A stretch of 64,000 nt of DNA from Piliocolobus tephrosceles (Eukaryota > Chordata > Mammalia > Primates > Cercopithecidae): positions 67,580,627 to 67,644,626 of the forward strand of contig NC_045446.1 of NCBI RefSeq assembly GCF_002776525.5, given 5' to 3'. Numbering within the stretch: the first letter of the stretch is position 1; each line of letters starts with the position of its first letter. Of the stretch, positions 54,561 through 64,000 are shown piece after piece. The notes under the pieces were generated by a model that was not told where the DNA came from, searched no databases, and worked only from the letters and a program-made list of their open reading frames with translations. The position numbers were made by a program, and so were the translations under genes.

Positions 54561-55370
54561 ATGCTTAATTCTTCAATGCCCCAACACCAACGGACATCCA
54601 CAAGCATCAAGACCATCTATGAAAACATGAGATCACCAAATGAACTAAATAAGGCACCAGTGACAAATCCCAGAGTAATAGAGATATGTGACCTTTCAGA
54701 AGAAGAATTTAAAATAGCTGTTTTGAGAAAACTCAGCGAAATTCAAGATAATACAGAGAAGGAATTCAGAATCCTATCCAATAAATTTAGCAAAGAGACT
54801 GAAATAACTTAAAAGTGTCAAACAGAAATTCTGAAGTTGAAAAATACAATTAATATACTGAAGAATAGAGAAATCTCTTAACATAGAATTGATCAAGCAG
54901 AAGAAAGAATTAGTGAGCTCGAAGACAGACTGTTTGAAAATAAACAAAGGAGACAAAAGAAAAAAGAATTTTTTAAAAGGAAGTATACTAAAAATTCTAG
55001 AAAAGAGCCTCAAAAGGTCAAACCTAAGACTTACTGGCCTTAAAGAGGAGGTCAAGAGAGAGATCCGGGTAAAAAGTTCATTCAAAGGGAAAATAATAGA
55101 GAACTTAACAAACCTAGAAAAAGATATCAATATTCAAGTATAAGAAGGTTATAGAACACCAGGTAGATTTAGCCCAAATAAAACTACCTTGAGACATTTA
55201 ATAACCAAACTCCCAAAGGTCAAGGGTAAAGAAAGGACCCTAAAAGCAGCAAGGTGAAAGAAACAAATAACATACAATGGAGCTCCAATACACCTGACAG
55301 CAGGCTTTTCAGTGGAAATCTTACAAGCCAGGAGACAGTGGCATGACAAATTTACAGTGCTGAAGGACTA
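54561..55370 (+). pseudogene. L1 ORF1 remnant
   Basis: The first part (54561-54812) is an L1 ORF1 N-terminal and coiled-coil-like segment (motif EFKIAVLRKLSEIQDN). The coiled-coil continues in another frame after a stop at 54812. The 55190-55370 stretch corresponds to the conserved C-terminal RNA-binding region but has several stops. ORF1 protein normally forms an RNA-binding trimer in the L1 particle; this copy cannot encode it. Confidence 0.75.
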
Positions 55371-55737
55371 TACTATTCTATTTATCCTAGAATAGTATAG
55401 GCGGTGAAAATATTCTTCAAATAATGAAGCAGCATTATTCACAATAGCCAGAGAAACAAAAGCTGAGGGATTTCATCAACACCAGACTTGTCTTGTAAGA
55501 AATGCTAAAGATAGTTCTTCAATTTGAAAGAAAAGGATGTTAATGGGCTATAAAAAATCATCAGAAGGTACAAAACTCACTGACAACAGCAAGTACCCAG
55601 ACTATTATAACACTATAGTCATGTAGAAAGACTAAAAGATGAATCTGTCAAAAATAACTGCAACATAGACAGTACGATAAGATATAAATAGAAATAATAA
55701 AAAGTTAAAAGCAGGGGGGTGAAGTTAAAGTGTAGAA

Positions 55738-55896
55738 ATTAGCTGGAAATGGTGGCACGCACCTGTAATCCCAGCAATTTGGGAGGCTGAGGTGGGAGGA
55801 TTGCTTAAGCCTGGGAGGTCAAGGCTGCAGTGAGCCGTGATCATGTCACTGCACCACACACCAGCCTGAGTGATAGAGTGAGACTCGGCCTCAAAA
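55738..55896 (+). mobile_element. Alu right-half inserted in L1
   Basis: AAATTAGCTGGAAATGGTGG through GAGACTCGGCCTCAAAAAGG, splitting the L1 between ORF1 and ORF2. Confidence 0.82.
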
Positions 55897-55992
55897 AGGA
55901 AGGGAAGGGAAGGGAAGGGAAGGGAAGGGAAGGGAAGGGAAGGGAACGGAAGGGAAGGGAAGGGAAGGGAAGGGAAGGGAAGGGAAGGGAAA
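55895..55992 (+). repeat. (GGGAA)n microsatellite
   Basis: About 19 pentamers grown from the tail of the Alu fragment, with one ACGGA interruption near 55946. Confidence 0.95.
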
Positions 55993-56499
55993 GAGTTTTC
56001 ATTAGTTTTCTCTTTGTTAGTTTATGCAATCAGTGTTAAGTTGTCATCTGTTTAAAAAACGGGTTATAAGATATATGCAAGCCTCATGATAACCTCAAAT
56101 CAAATACAACAGATACACAAAAAACAAAAAGCAAGATATTAAAACATACCACCAGAGAAAATCACCTTCACTAAAACAAAGACAGGAAGGAAGGAAAGAG
56201 GAAAGAGAAGTCCACAAAACAACCAGAAAACAAACAAAAAAAAAAAGACAGGAGTAAGTCTTTACTTACCAATAATAACACTGAATGTAAATGGACTAAA
56301 CGCTCCAATCAAAGACATAGACTGGCTGAATGGATCAAAAACAAGACCCAATCATCTGTTGTCTAAAAGAAACACACTTCACCTATAAAGACACACATAC
56401 ACTGACAATAAAGGACTATAAAAAGCACATGGAAACTAAAAGTTGAGTGTTGCAACAAGAAGTGGGAAACTGAAGAGTCTAGTGAGATTGTGCTAGGGT

Positions 56500-56950
56500 G
56501 AATTCAGTTAATCAACACATTTCACTCATCCCCTGCCCTGTATCAGTCTTATACTGGTTTCTACAGATACAGAGATGGATCATGAACATTTCCTTCTCTC
56601 AAAGAGCTCAAAAGCTAGCCGGGCATGGTGGCAGGCACCTGTAATCCCAGCTACTCAGGAGGCTGAGGCAGGAGAATCGCCTGAACACAGGAGGCAGAGG
56701 TTGCAGTGAGATTGCACCACTGCACTCCAGCCTAGGCAACAAGAGCGAGACTCCGTCTCAAAAAACAAAAAACAAAAAAAGCTCAAAAGCCAGTTGAGGA
56801 GACAAACACATATGCATAAATCACAGTACAACATGTTATGACCCATAAAAGGAATTAATTAAATGCAATAGGAACCCAGAGAAGAGAGCAATAATTATGC
56901 CTCCGCACAGGGTATTAGGAGATTAAAAGATGGCATTTGAGCTGAGGTGG
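56500..56950 (-). mobile_element. L2 3' part, inverted, split by Alu
   Basis: TCAACACATTTCACTCATCC, GATACAGAGATGGATCATGA. After the Alu, GAGACAAACACATATGCATA and GATGGCATTTGAGCTGAGG. Confidence 0.55.
56616..56778 (+). mobile_element. 5'-truncated Alu (right half)
   Basis: Flanked by AGCTCAAAAG at 56606-56615 and again from about 56779. Right arm only, with AAAAAAC tail units. Confidence 0.88.
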
Positions 56951-56952
56951 GT

Positions 56953-57055
56953 CTTTTTTTTTTTTTAGACAAGGTCTCATTCTGTCGCTCAGGTTGCAGT
57001 GGCACAATCATAGCTCACTATAACCTCAAACTCCTGGGCTTAAGCTATCCTCCTT
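56953..57055 (-). mobile_element. Alu fragment (3' end part)
   Basis: T run, AGACAAGGTCTCATTCTGTC to GGCTTAAGCTATCCTCC, then abrupt loss. TGTTATGGTTTGAATATGTG follows (57056-57075), the first bases of a MaLR LTR, itself cut by the next Alu. Confidence 0.75.
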
Positions 57056-57079
57056 GTTATGGTTTGAATATGTGTCTCC

Positions 57080-57400
57080 GCTGGGCAAGGTGGCTCGATC
57101 CTGTAATCCCAACACTTTGGGAGGCGAGGTAAGCAGATCACTTGAGCCCAGGAGTTCAATACCAGCCTGGTCAACATGGTGAAACCCTGGCTCTACAAAA
57201 AATACAAAAAAATTTGCCAGCATGGTGGTGCATGCCTGTAGTCCCAGCTACCCAAGAGGCTGAGGTGGGAGGATTGTTTGAGCCTGGGAGTCAGAGGTTG
57301 CAGTGAGCCACTGCTCTCCAGCCTGGATAACAGAGCAAGACCCTGAAAAAAAAAAAAAAAGAAAGAAAGAAAGAAAAGAAAAATAAATAAAAATAAAACA
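57080..57400 (+). mobile_element. Alu with GAAA-rich tail
   Basis: GCTGGGCAAGGTGGCTCGAT through GCAAGACCCTG and a tail of A then GAAA then AAAT units to about 57400. Confidence 0.88.
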
Positions 57401-57408
57401 AAAACTTA

Positions 57409-58015
57409 GGTTGGGCTCAGTGGCTCATGCTTATAATCCCAGCACTTTGGGAGGTCAAGCCAGGCAGATCACTTGAGACCAGGAGTTTGAGACCAGCCTG
57501 GCCAACATGGCAAAACCCCATCTCTATTGAAAATACAAAAATTGACTGGGTGCAGTGGCTCATGCTTGTAATCCCAGCACTTTGGGAGGCTGAGGCAGGT
57601 GGATCATGAGGTCAGGAGATCGAGACCATCCTGGCTAACACGGTGAAACCCCGTCTCTACTAAAAATACACAAAAAATTAGCTGGGCGTGGTGGTGGGCG
57701 CCTGTAGTCCCAGCTACTTGGGAGGCTGAGGCAGGAGAATGGTGTGAACCCGGGAGGCGGAGCTTGCAGTGAGCCGAGGTCGCACCACTGAACTCCAGCC
57801 TGGGCGACTGAGCAAGACTCTGTCTCAAAAGAAAAAGAAAAAGAAAATACAAAAATTAGCCTGGCATGATGGTGAGTGCCCGTAATCACAGCTACTCAGG
57901 AGGCTGAGATAGGAGAATTGTTTGAACCTGGGAAGCGGAGGTTGCAGTGAGCCGAAATCTTGCCGTTGCACTCCAGCCTGGGCAACAGCCTATATCCCCC
58001 AAAAAACAAAAAACA
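57409..58015 (+). mobile_element. Outer AluS-type, split by a nested Alu
   Basis: Left part 57409-57545 and right part 57843-58015 complete each other. GAAAATACAAAAATT at 57529-57543 and 57843-57857 is the duplicated linker at the inner insertion. Confidence 0.88.
57546..57842 (+). mobile_element. Nested AluY-type
   Basis: CTGGGTGCAGTGGCTCATGC through GCAAGACTCTGTCTC and a GAAAAA tail, inserted into the A-rich linker of the outer Alu. Confidence 0.9.
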
Positions 58016-58029
58016 AAATAAAATGAAAA

Positions 58030-58420
58030 AAACTGAAATAGGTGATTTGAACCCAGAACCAGTCTCACTAGTGCCCTTTGAACTGAGGAGGCTCTTCCCT
58101 AGGCAGGGCTCTGGTAAAGGTCCATACTCACGCCGGTATCTGCAAGGTCAATGGAGCTGATCTAGCCTGAATCGATCCCGCTACAGAGAGGAGCAGGACA
58201 GGGTGTGGGAAGCCTTCAGGAACTGGGCGAACATCTGCAAGTCCAGGCAGGGGAAGTTGTGCTCAGGTCCTTATCTCCCCATGGAGATGAGTCTGTGGGC
58301 TGGTTATGGTGGTAGGCACTAGAGGTATGGAGATGAATAAAATATAATTCTTGCCCTCAAAAGGTTGACCAATGATGATTCACATCTGAAATAATAATTT
58401 TTATGTAGGTCTGTATAGCC
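58030..58420. other. Non-coding stretch
   Basis: Not assigned except for an inverse L2-like phrase at about 58312-58375 (GTAGGCACTAGAGGTATGG). Confidence 0.35.
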
Positions 58421-58424
58421 CCTA

Positions 58425-58560
58425 ACAATTTATAAATCACTTTCTTCTTCTCACTTGATTCTCCCAAAAGCCATATGCGGAAGCCCCATTTTACCGATGA
58501 GGAAACTGAGACCCAGAAGGAAAACGACTCACTTAGAAGGAAAGTGACTCACTCAAAGGG
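58425..58560 (-). mobile_element. MIR, inverted
   Basis: TACCGATGAGGAAACTGAGA with ACTTGATTCTCCCAAAAGCC upstream. AAGTGACTCACT is tandemly duplicated at 58525-58555. Confidence 0.72.
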
Positions 58561-58569
58561 CTCATACCA

Positions 58570-59090
58570 ACTGCCTTTTACCAACTGCTTTCACAGCCAT
58601 TAATTCATTTACAAGGAGCACAGCCTGGCTTAGGAGAGGGACATGAGGAGAGCAGTGCTGGGCTCTGAGATCGTGTGTGTGGTGTATTTCTATCAAGTGA
58701 TGCATTCTGTTCAGCTGCTTGAGCCAAGAATTCCATCCAACTCAGTAGCATGTAGGGAGTCAGTTCTGTTCCAAAGGGCAAAGCTGTTCAGTACATCACT
58801 GTGGAAGGAACAAAAGGATCTCTCTCTTGCTGTGTCTTCTGATTCTTCCTTAGTCCTACTTTCCTAGGTTCCTCTGCATTTTCTGACTTTGAGATAGTGC
58901 TCACAATGCTGTATGCAAGTGTTTTTTGTTTTTCACTAGAATATTAATCTTCATAATTGCAAGAATACTTAATTTTTAAGTGTCTTCTAAGACTTTCTTT
59001 TTTTAAAAAAACTGCTACCTTCAGTAAGAAATACAACCTACAAATGCAGTAGAAACAACTTTTCATAAAATAATACTTAACCTTAGTCTG
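58570..59090. other. Non-coding stretch, nothing recognised
   Basis: The frame at 58643-58867 lacks any family resemblance or splice context. Confidence 0.4.
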
Positions 59091-59094
59091 TGCA

Positions 59095-59425
59095 AGTACT
59101 GATATTTTCTATTCTATTTTATATCATTTCATTTTTTAAAAAATTCTAATCTTCTAAATGTAATGTGGTATTCTGGATTGAAACCTAGAACAGAAAAAGT
59201 ACACTAGTGGAAAAACAGGTGAAACCCAAATAAAATCTATAGTTTAGTTAATAATATTATATTAATGTTAATTTATTTTAACAAATGTACCATGGTTATG
59301 TAATATGTTAATATTAGGGGGAGCTGGTGAAAAACATGTGGAAACTTTCTGAACTATCGTTCTATGCTTTCTATAAATCTAAAATTATTCCAAAAGGAAA
59401 AGTTTATTTAAAAACAAAACAAAAA
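59095..59425 (+). mobile_element. L1M 3' end
   Basis: CCATGGTTATGTAATATGTT, GGGGGAGCTGGTGAAAAACA, AACTTTCTGAACTATCGTTC and TCTAAAATTATTCCAAAAGG. Typical old L1 3'UTR end. Confidence 0.7.
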
Positions 59426-59779
59426 TTTCCAGTCTTGACCACTTAAACTGATTTCGTGACCCACTCATGGGTCAGAATTCACACTTTCAGTGTGATGTCT
59501 GCTATCTTTTTGGATAATGCTGACAGCAATCATTGCAGTGATTTATAAAAGCTCATTATTGCTCTTTCTCTGACACACATACACACACACGGTGCCATGG
59601 CCCACCTCTCACAGTCCTTGACCTCTCTGCCTTGACTTACATTCATTTTTTATCTATATGGCCTGCCTTTGAAGGGCTCCCCCTGTCTGAATCGTCTGAG
59701 CAACCTCAAAAGAATACATGATACATATTTGTTAAATGAATGCCCAAATAAATAGTGGTATTTTTAACACCCTTGCCTG

Positions 59780-59782
<3 letters not shown>

Positions 59783-59811
<29 letters not shown>

Positions 59812-60086
59812 ATGGAGCCTTGTTCTGTTGCCAGGCTGGAATGCTATGGCTAGATCTCAGCTCACTGCAATCTCCGCCTCCTGTGTTCAAGCGATTCTCC
59901 TGCCTCAGCCTCCTGAGTAGCTGGGACTACAGGTGCGCATCACCACGCCAAGCTAATTTTTGCATTTTTAGTGGAGACGGGTTTCACCATGTTGGCCAGG
60001 GTGTTCTCGATCTCCTAACCTCGTGATCCACCCGCCTTGGCCTCCCAAAGTGCTGGGATTACAGGTGTGAGCCACTGCGCCCGGCC
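59783..60086 (-). mobile_element. AluS/Y-type, full length
   Basis: A 26-base T run, GAGATGGAGCCTTGTTCTGT to CACTGCGCCCGGCC. Confidence 0.93.
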
Positions 60087-60334
60087 AAATTTTCTTCCCT
60101 CTTTAAACTGCAAGAATTTTTTTTTATACATAGAAATCTAATGTAAAGCCTTATATTAAATTTTCCAAAGTTGACAGAAGGTCTTTAACTTTTCATATTA
60201 ATGAGTGATACCCACTCACTACTGAAAAAAAAAAAAAAAGAGAAGGATGATTTTTAAAGGGAGGAAAATAAAATTCTAAAAACTCACTTATAATCCTACC
60301 AGAAATATCTATTGTTAACATTTTCCTTCTTTGT

Positions 60335-60455
60335 GTTGACATGGGGTCTCGTTATGTTGCCCAGTCTGGTCTCGAACTCCTGAGCTCAAGCAATCCTCCC
60401 ACTTGGGCCTCCTGAATACCTGGGACTACAGGTGCATGCCGACACACCTGGCTTA
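60335..60455 (-). mobile_element. Inverted Alu monomer fragment (FLAM/FRAM-like)
   Basis: ATGGGGTCTCGTTATGTTGC to ATGCCGACACACCTGGCTTA, monomeric and old. Confidence 0.65.
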
Positions 60456-60539
60456 TTGCTAACATTTTGGTGCATAGTCTCTTCCACACGTATACATGTA
60501 AATGAATATATTTTTTAGACAAATGTTCCTACTATTCAT

Positions 60540-60815
60540 ACAGTTTTAGAGATGTCTTCACTCAAGCTCTTCCCTCATCCTGGAATGTGTTTCCTCCTTT
60601 TTATCCTTCACTATATAGTTCCTACTCATCCTTCTAGATCCAACCCATGATCCCACCTCTAGGAAGTCTTTTATCCCACTCTGCCCTTCTCAACTTTAAA
60701 GGAAGTAGGTACTGCCTCTTAGGTATTCCAGTGATACTTTGGTTATACCTTTATTACACCTTTTGTCTTAATTAGTTGTTTACATGCCTGTCTGTCCCAA
60801 CCGTAAGGGAATGTT
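60540..60815 (+). mobile_element. L2
   Basis: CTTCCCTCATCCTGGAATGT, ACCCATGATCCCACCTCTAG, GCCTGTCTGTCCCAACCGTA in L2 order. Confidence 0.68.
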
Positions 60816-60882
60816 AATTTATGTGAGTTGATGTGGGCTGTGGGTCCATATTGCTCCCAAAGCACTGAGTTGGTTTGTGCTG

Positions 60883-60887
<5 letters not shown>

Positions 60888-60917
<30 letters not shown>
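60888..60917 (+). repeat. (CA)n microsatellite
   Basis: About 15 CA units. The Cys/Val frames on the other strand are artefacts of it. Confidence 0.97.
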
Positions 60918-61279
60918 CAGTAGACTTTCTGGCATTTTGGCTTCTACAGAACAGAATGGATACAGCCTGGCTAAATGTCCCACCCTCTTGACTTTCTCTA
61001 GCACTCACCTGATAAATCCACCATCCGGCATCAGCAAACACTTCCATCTCTGCTTCTACACCTGGCTCTGAAAGTGACTGGAAGGCCTCTGAACACACAC
61101 GTCTGAGATAAGCAAGCTCTGACCATAAGTGAGTGGAAGAAGTTTGCTCCCTTGGAAAATTTTGTTATAATCTGTTCATAAAAATGAAAATTCACAAACA
61201 CAGAATTTGTATAGCGAAGACGAATATACATAACTCAGATTCAACTGGGAGCCCTCCTGCCCTTAAAGATCAAAATATA

Positions 61280-61582
61280 GCCGGGCGCGGTGGCTCAAGC
61301 CTGTAATCCCAGCACTTTGGGAGGCTGAGACGGGCGGATCACGAGGTCAGGAGATCGAGACCATCCTGGCTAACACGGTGAAACCCCGTCTCTACTAAAA
61401 AAATACAAAAACTAGCCGGGCGAGGTGGCTGGCGCCTGTAGTCCCAGCTACTCGGGAGGCTGAGGCAGGAGAATGGCGTAAACCCAGGAGGCGGAGCTTG
61501 CAGTGAGCTGAGATCCGGCCACTGCACTCCAGAGTCCGGGCGACAGAGCGAGACTCCGCCTCAAAAAAAAAAAAAAAAAAAA
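61280..61582 (+). mobile_element. AluY, young monkey type
   Basis: Perfect 12-base target-site duplication GATCAAAATATA at 61268-61279 and 61583-61594. Confidence 0.96.
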
Positions 61583-61596
61583 GATCAAAATATAAA

Positions 61597-61893
61597 CTGG
61601 GCATGATGGCTTATGCCTGTAATCCCAGCACTTTGGGAGGCCGAGGTGGGCAGATCACAAGGTCAGGAGTTCAAGACCAGCCTGGTTAACATGGTGAAAC
61701 CCCGTCTCTACTAAAAATACAAAAATTAGCCAGGCATGGTGGTGCATGCCTGTAGTCCCAGCTACTCAGCAGGCTGAGGCAGGAGAATTGCTGGAACCCA
61801 GGGGGCAAAGGTTGCAGTGAGCCGAGATTGTGCTACTGCACGCCAGCCTGGGCAACAGAGCGAAACTCCACCTCAAACAAAGAAAAAAAAAAA
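61597..61893 (+). mobile_element. AluS-type, shares the target of the previous Alu
   Basis: ATCAAAATATAA at 61584-61595 and ATCAAGATATAA at 61894-61905 flank it. It is older than the AluY at 61280 by divergence. Confidence 0.92.
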
Positions 61894-61974
61894 ATCAAGA
61901 TATAATTGACTGGATTCCTCCCTCCAATTCCACATCTTGTGGAAATCCAAAGCCCTCCTCAAGATTTCAATTCT

Positions 61975-62089
61975 GGCTGGGTGCAGTGGCTCACACCTGT
62001 AATCTCAGCACTTTGGGAGGCTGAGGCAGGAGGATCATTTGAGCCCAGGGGTTCAAGACCAGCCTGGGCAATATAATGAGACTTGCCTC

Positions 62090-62120
<31 letters not shown>

Positions 62121-62267
62121 AGCTGGGTGTGATGATGATGGTCCCAGCTATTCAGGAGGCTGAGGCAGGAGGATTGCTTGAGCTTGGGAGGTTGAGGCAG
62201 CAGTGTGCCATGTTCACACCACTGCACTCCAGTCTAGGAGACAAAGTGAGACCCTGTCTCAAAAAAA
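61975..62267 (+). mobile_element. AluJ-type with A-rich expanded linker
   Basis: GGCTGGGTGCAGTGGCTCAC through GAGACCCTGTCTC. The middle linker is a 29-base A run (62090-62118). Confidence 0.9.
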
Positions 62268-62423
62268 TTTTTCAGTTCTTTCCCAACAGCCTTCTTGCCA
62301 CAGCCAACTAGCCTCTGGGCTCCTGGTGCTCCACACTGTCCTCTGTTCTGCAGTGTACATATGGATCCAGATTCAAAACTTAGCCACTCCAATTTCCACC
62401 AAAACCCAATCCCAGGTAATTAG

Positions 62424-62592
62424 TTAGGAGTGGTGGCAGGCGCCTGTAGTCCCAGCTACTTGGAAGGCTGAGGCAGGAGACTCGCTTGACCCCGGGAGGC
62501 GAGGTTGAAGTGAGCTGAGATCCCACCACTGCACTCCAGCCTGGGTGACAGAGCTTCCGTCTCAAAACAAACAAACAAAGAAAGAAAGAAAA
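62424..62592 (+). mobile_element. 5'-truncated Alu (right half)
   Basis: GAGTGGTGGCAGGCGCCTGT through GACAGAGCTTCCGTCTC and an AAAC/GAAA tail. Confidence 0.85.
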
Positions 62593-62678
62593 CGCACTCA
62601 CATAGAGCAGTTTTGAGGTTAGTAGAATTTGCCGGCAATGTGGAGGATGAAGGGGAAATACAGAAAAGTGTCATATCC

Positions 62679-63001
62679 GGCCGGGCGCGGTGGCTCACGC
62701 CTTTAAACCCAGCACTCTGGGAGGCCGAGGCGGGCGGATCACGAGGTCAGGAGATGGAGACCATCCTAGCTAACACAGTGAAATCCCGTCCCTACCAAAA
62801 ATACAAAAAATTAGCCGGACCTAGTGGCGGGCGCCTGTAGTCCCAGCTACTTGGGAGGCTGAGGCAGAATGGGGTGAACCTGGGAGGCGGAGCTTGCAAG
62901 TGAGCCGAGATCGTGCCATTGCGCTCCAGCCTGGGCGGCAGAGCGAGACTCGGTCTCAAAAAACAAAACAAACAAACAAACAAACAAACAAACAAAAAAA
63001 C
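62679..63001 (+). mobile_element. AluY/S-type with (AAAC)n tail
   Basis: GGCCGGGCGCGGTGGCTCAC through GAGACTCGGTCTC and an AAAC array (62962-62996). Confidence 0.93.
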
Positions 63002-63002
63002 G

Positions 63003-63890
63003 TTTCACATCCATAGCAAAGCAAACAATTCAAAATGGAAGGACCACTATCTGCCACAGGGGAGCTTCCCCTGGCCCTTCACTCCACCCAGACTCAGTCT
63101 CTCCGCTGACTCCTCTCTTCTTCATCCTTCTCTCTTCTCTCTACTCCCTGTGGTGGCATCTTTTCTCTGTGCCTGCCGAGCATTCACTGAATTCGACCCC
63201 TCTTCTCGGGTAATAGGCAACAGCTTTCCCTTGGGGAACCACCCTTACCCCTTCCCTCACATGACTTGAGCAGGGCTGATCCCACCCTGTTCCAGCGATC
63301 CAAACACGTGACCAGTTGGTGCATCCCACCTTCCTAGTCACACTGCTGCTCAGGGACAGGCTTGTGGGAATGTTTGGTGAGTGAAGGACTCTTGCCCCCA
63401 GGGTCTCTGATAGGAAGATCAGTATTGCTCCTGGTGTCTTTGCCACCCCATATGAAGGCCTGCTTGAGAATGAATCAAGACAAAGAAAGAGTCAAGACAT
63501 GAAGAGAGAGCTCAAATATGGATGGGAAAGCTCCAGTCCCTGGATCCAAACGTTTCTAACTAGTTACCTGGGTTTTCTTCGTCTACCCAGATAGAGTTAA
63601 ATTTTTGTCATTTGCAATTGTGAGCACCCTGACCAATACCTTCCTCCTGCCCCTTCCCTTTTAGAAGCAATAAACCAAATTCCTCCTTACTTCATGCAAA
63701 GCAGCTTCCCCTTCTCTGAGCTGGGAATCTGCCGACACCTGTGCCTGCTGGGCATTTAAAATGTTTTCACCAAGATAGTTTTCTCCTTATGACATATATT
63801 GCCACCAACGATTAAGATGATTTTTTTCCACCTTGTCACAAAAATATTTATGTAATTGAGACTGTACTGTAAATACAGTTTTGTATCCTG
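63003..63890. other. Non-coding stretch, nothing firm recognised
   Basis: The CT-rich 63060-63150 segment and 63540-63890 have no clear repeat core. Overlapping frames at 62913-63269 (plus) and 63141-63446 (minus) start in Alu or lack support. Confidence 0.4.
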
Positions 63891-63893
63891 CTT

Positions 63894-63947
63894 TTGTGTG
63901 TGTGTGTGTGTGTGCATGTGTGTGTGTGTGCGCGCGTGTGTGTGTTT
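63894..63947 (+). repeat. (TG)n microsatellite
   Basis: About 26 dinucleotides with CATG and CGCG interruptions at 63915 and 63931-63934. Confidence 0.95.
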
Positions 63948-64000
63948 TCCTTTCTAAAGTTTTCTAAATTTTTCAGTTTTTGATCAACAAATATTTATCC

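Larger units (their letters stand above)
52575..56470 (+). mobile_element. Old L1 with retained 5' end, 5'UTR, ORF1 remnant, ORF2 start
   Basis: GGTGGAGCAAGATGGCTGAA at 52583 matches the first bases of primate and older L1 5'UTRs (AAGATGGC, a YY1-type start signal). The 5'UTR to about 54520 carries about 300-370-bp tandem units. An ORF1 remnant runs 54561-55143 in two frames, then its C-terminal RNA-binding domain lies in yet other frames at about 55190-55370. Text after 56270 matches the beginning of the ORF2 endonuclease (TGAATGTAAATGGACTAAAC). The element is truncated after about 56470. It is inactive: frames are shifted, stops interrupt them and the 3' part is absent. Confidence 0.82.

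Noticed and set aside
54889..55143. Apparent standalone Lys-rich coding gene
   Set aside because: It is the frame-shifted continuation of an L1 ORF1 coiled-coil region, flanked by other L1 parts.
60814..61098. Frames with (Cys-Val)n
   Set aside because: Translation of a (CA)n microsatellite.

Overview
This is primate nuclear DNA, most likely from an Old World monkey. It is packed with Alu elements in both orientations, plus L1, L2 and MIR fragments, MaLR-type LTRs and fossil DNA transposons. The youngest Alus (about 140-443, 7227-7496, 43881-44191, 45398-45729, 61280-61582) carry base changes that I associate with the cercopithecid AluY radiation (GAGATCCGGCCACTG and CTAGCCGGGCGAGG on the Alu sense strand). 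The species call rests on that remembered signature. Two runs of exactly 100 N (4128-4227 and 16348-16447) are assembly gaps, both inside Alus.

I find no convincing protein-coding exon. Every open frame I examined is explained by Alu, L1, CpG-island composition or chance. The one strong gene-related landmark is a CpG island at about 41.5-43.1 kb. It holds Sp1-type GC boxes, a G-rich 23-bp tandem repeat, a cluster of CRE/ATF motifs with a perfect TGACGTCA at 42935-42942, and a YY1 plus ETS pair at 43061-43077. On the minus strand it has two good splice donors, after 42073 and after 41930. The simplest reading is a promoter with non-coding first exon(s) transcribed leftward, so that much of 1-41.9 kb may be its first intron. 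A divergent rightward transcript may start near 42.96-43.06 kb. I cannot name the gene.

Layout. 1-3.66 kb: L2 tail, then the 3' half of an old L1 broken by four Alu insertions. 3.7-26 kb: MIR, L2, MER20, MER5A and LTR fragments with scattered Alus, and an unusual hairpin-rich triplication at 8.0-8.34 kb. 26-35 kb: L2 and L1M fragments, a polypurine tract, a hAT element and a TA-flanked Tc1/mariner-type element. 35.1-43.4 kb: an Alu-free stretch ending in the CpG island. 43.3-52.5 kb: Alu-dense, with a 365-bp local duplication (43295-43659 and 46826-47190) and a second TA-flanked DNA transposon. 52.57-56.47 kb: an old L1 that keeps its 5' end, a tandemly repeated 5'UTR, a decayed ORF1 and the start of ORF2. 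56.5-64 kb: Alu clusters, including serial insertions into one target, and L2 remnants.

No undescribed biological system is evident. The items most worth checking are the bidirectional CRE promoter with alternative first-exon donors, the 365-bp duplication beside it, the hairpin triplication, and the serial Alu insertions.
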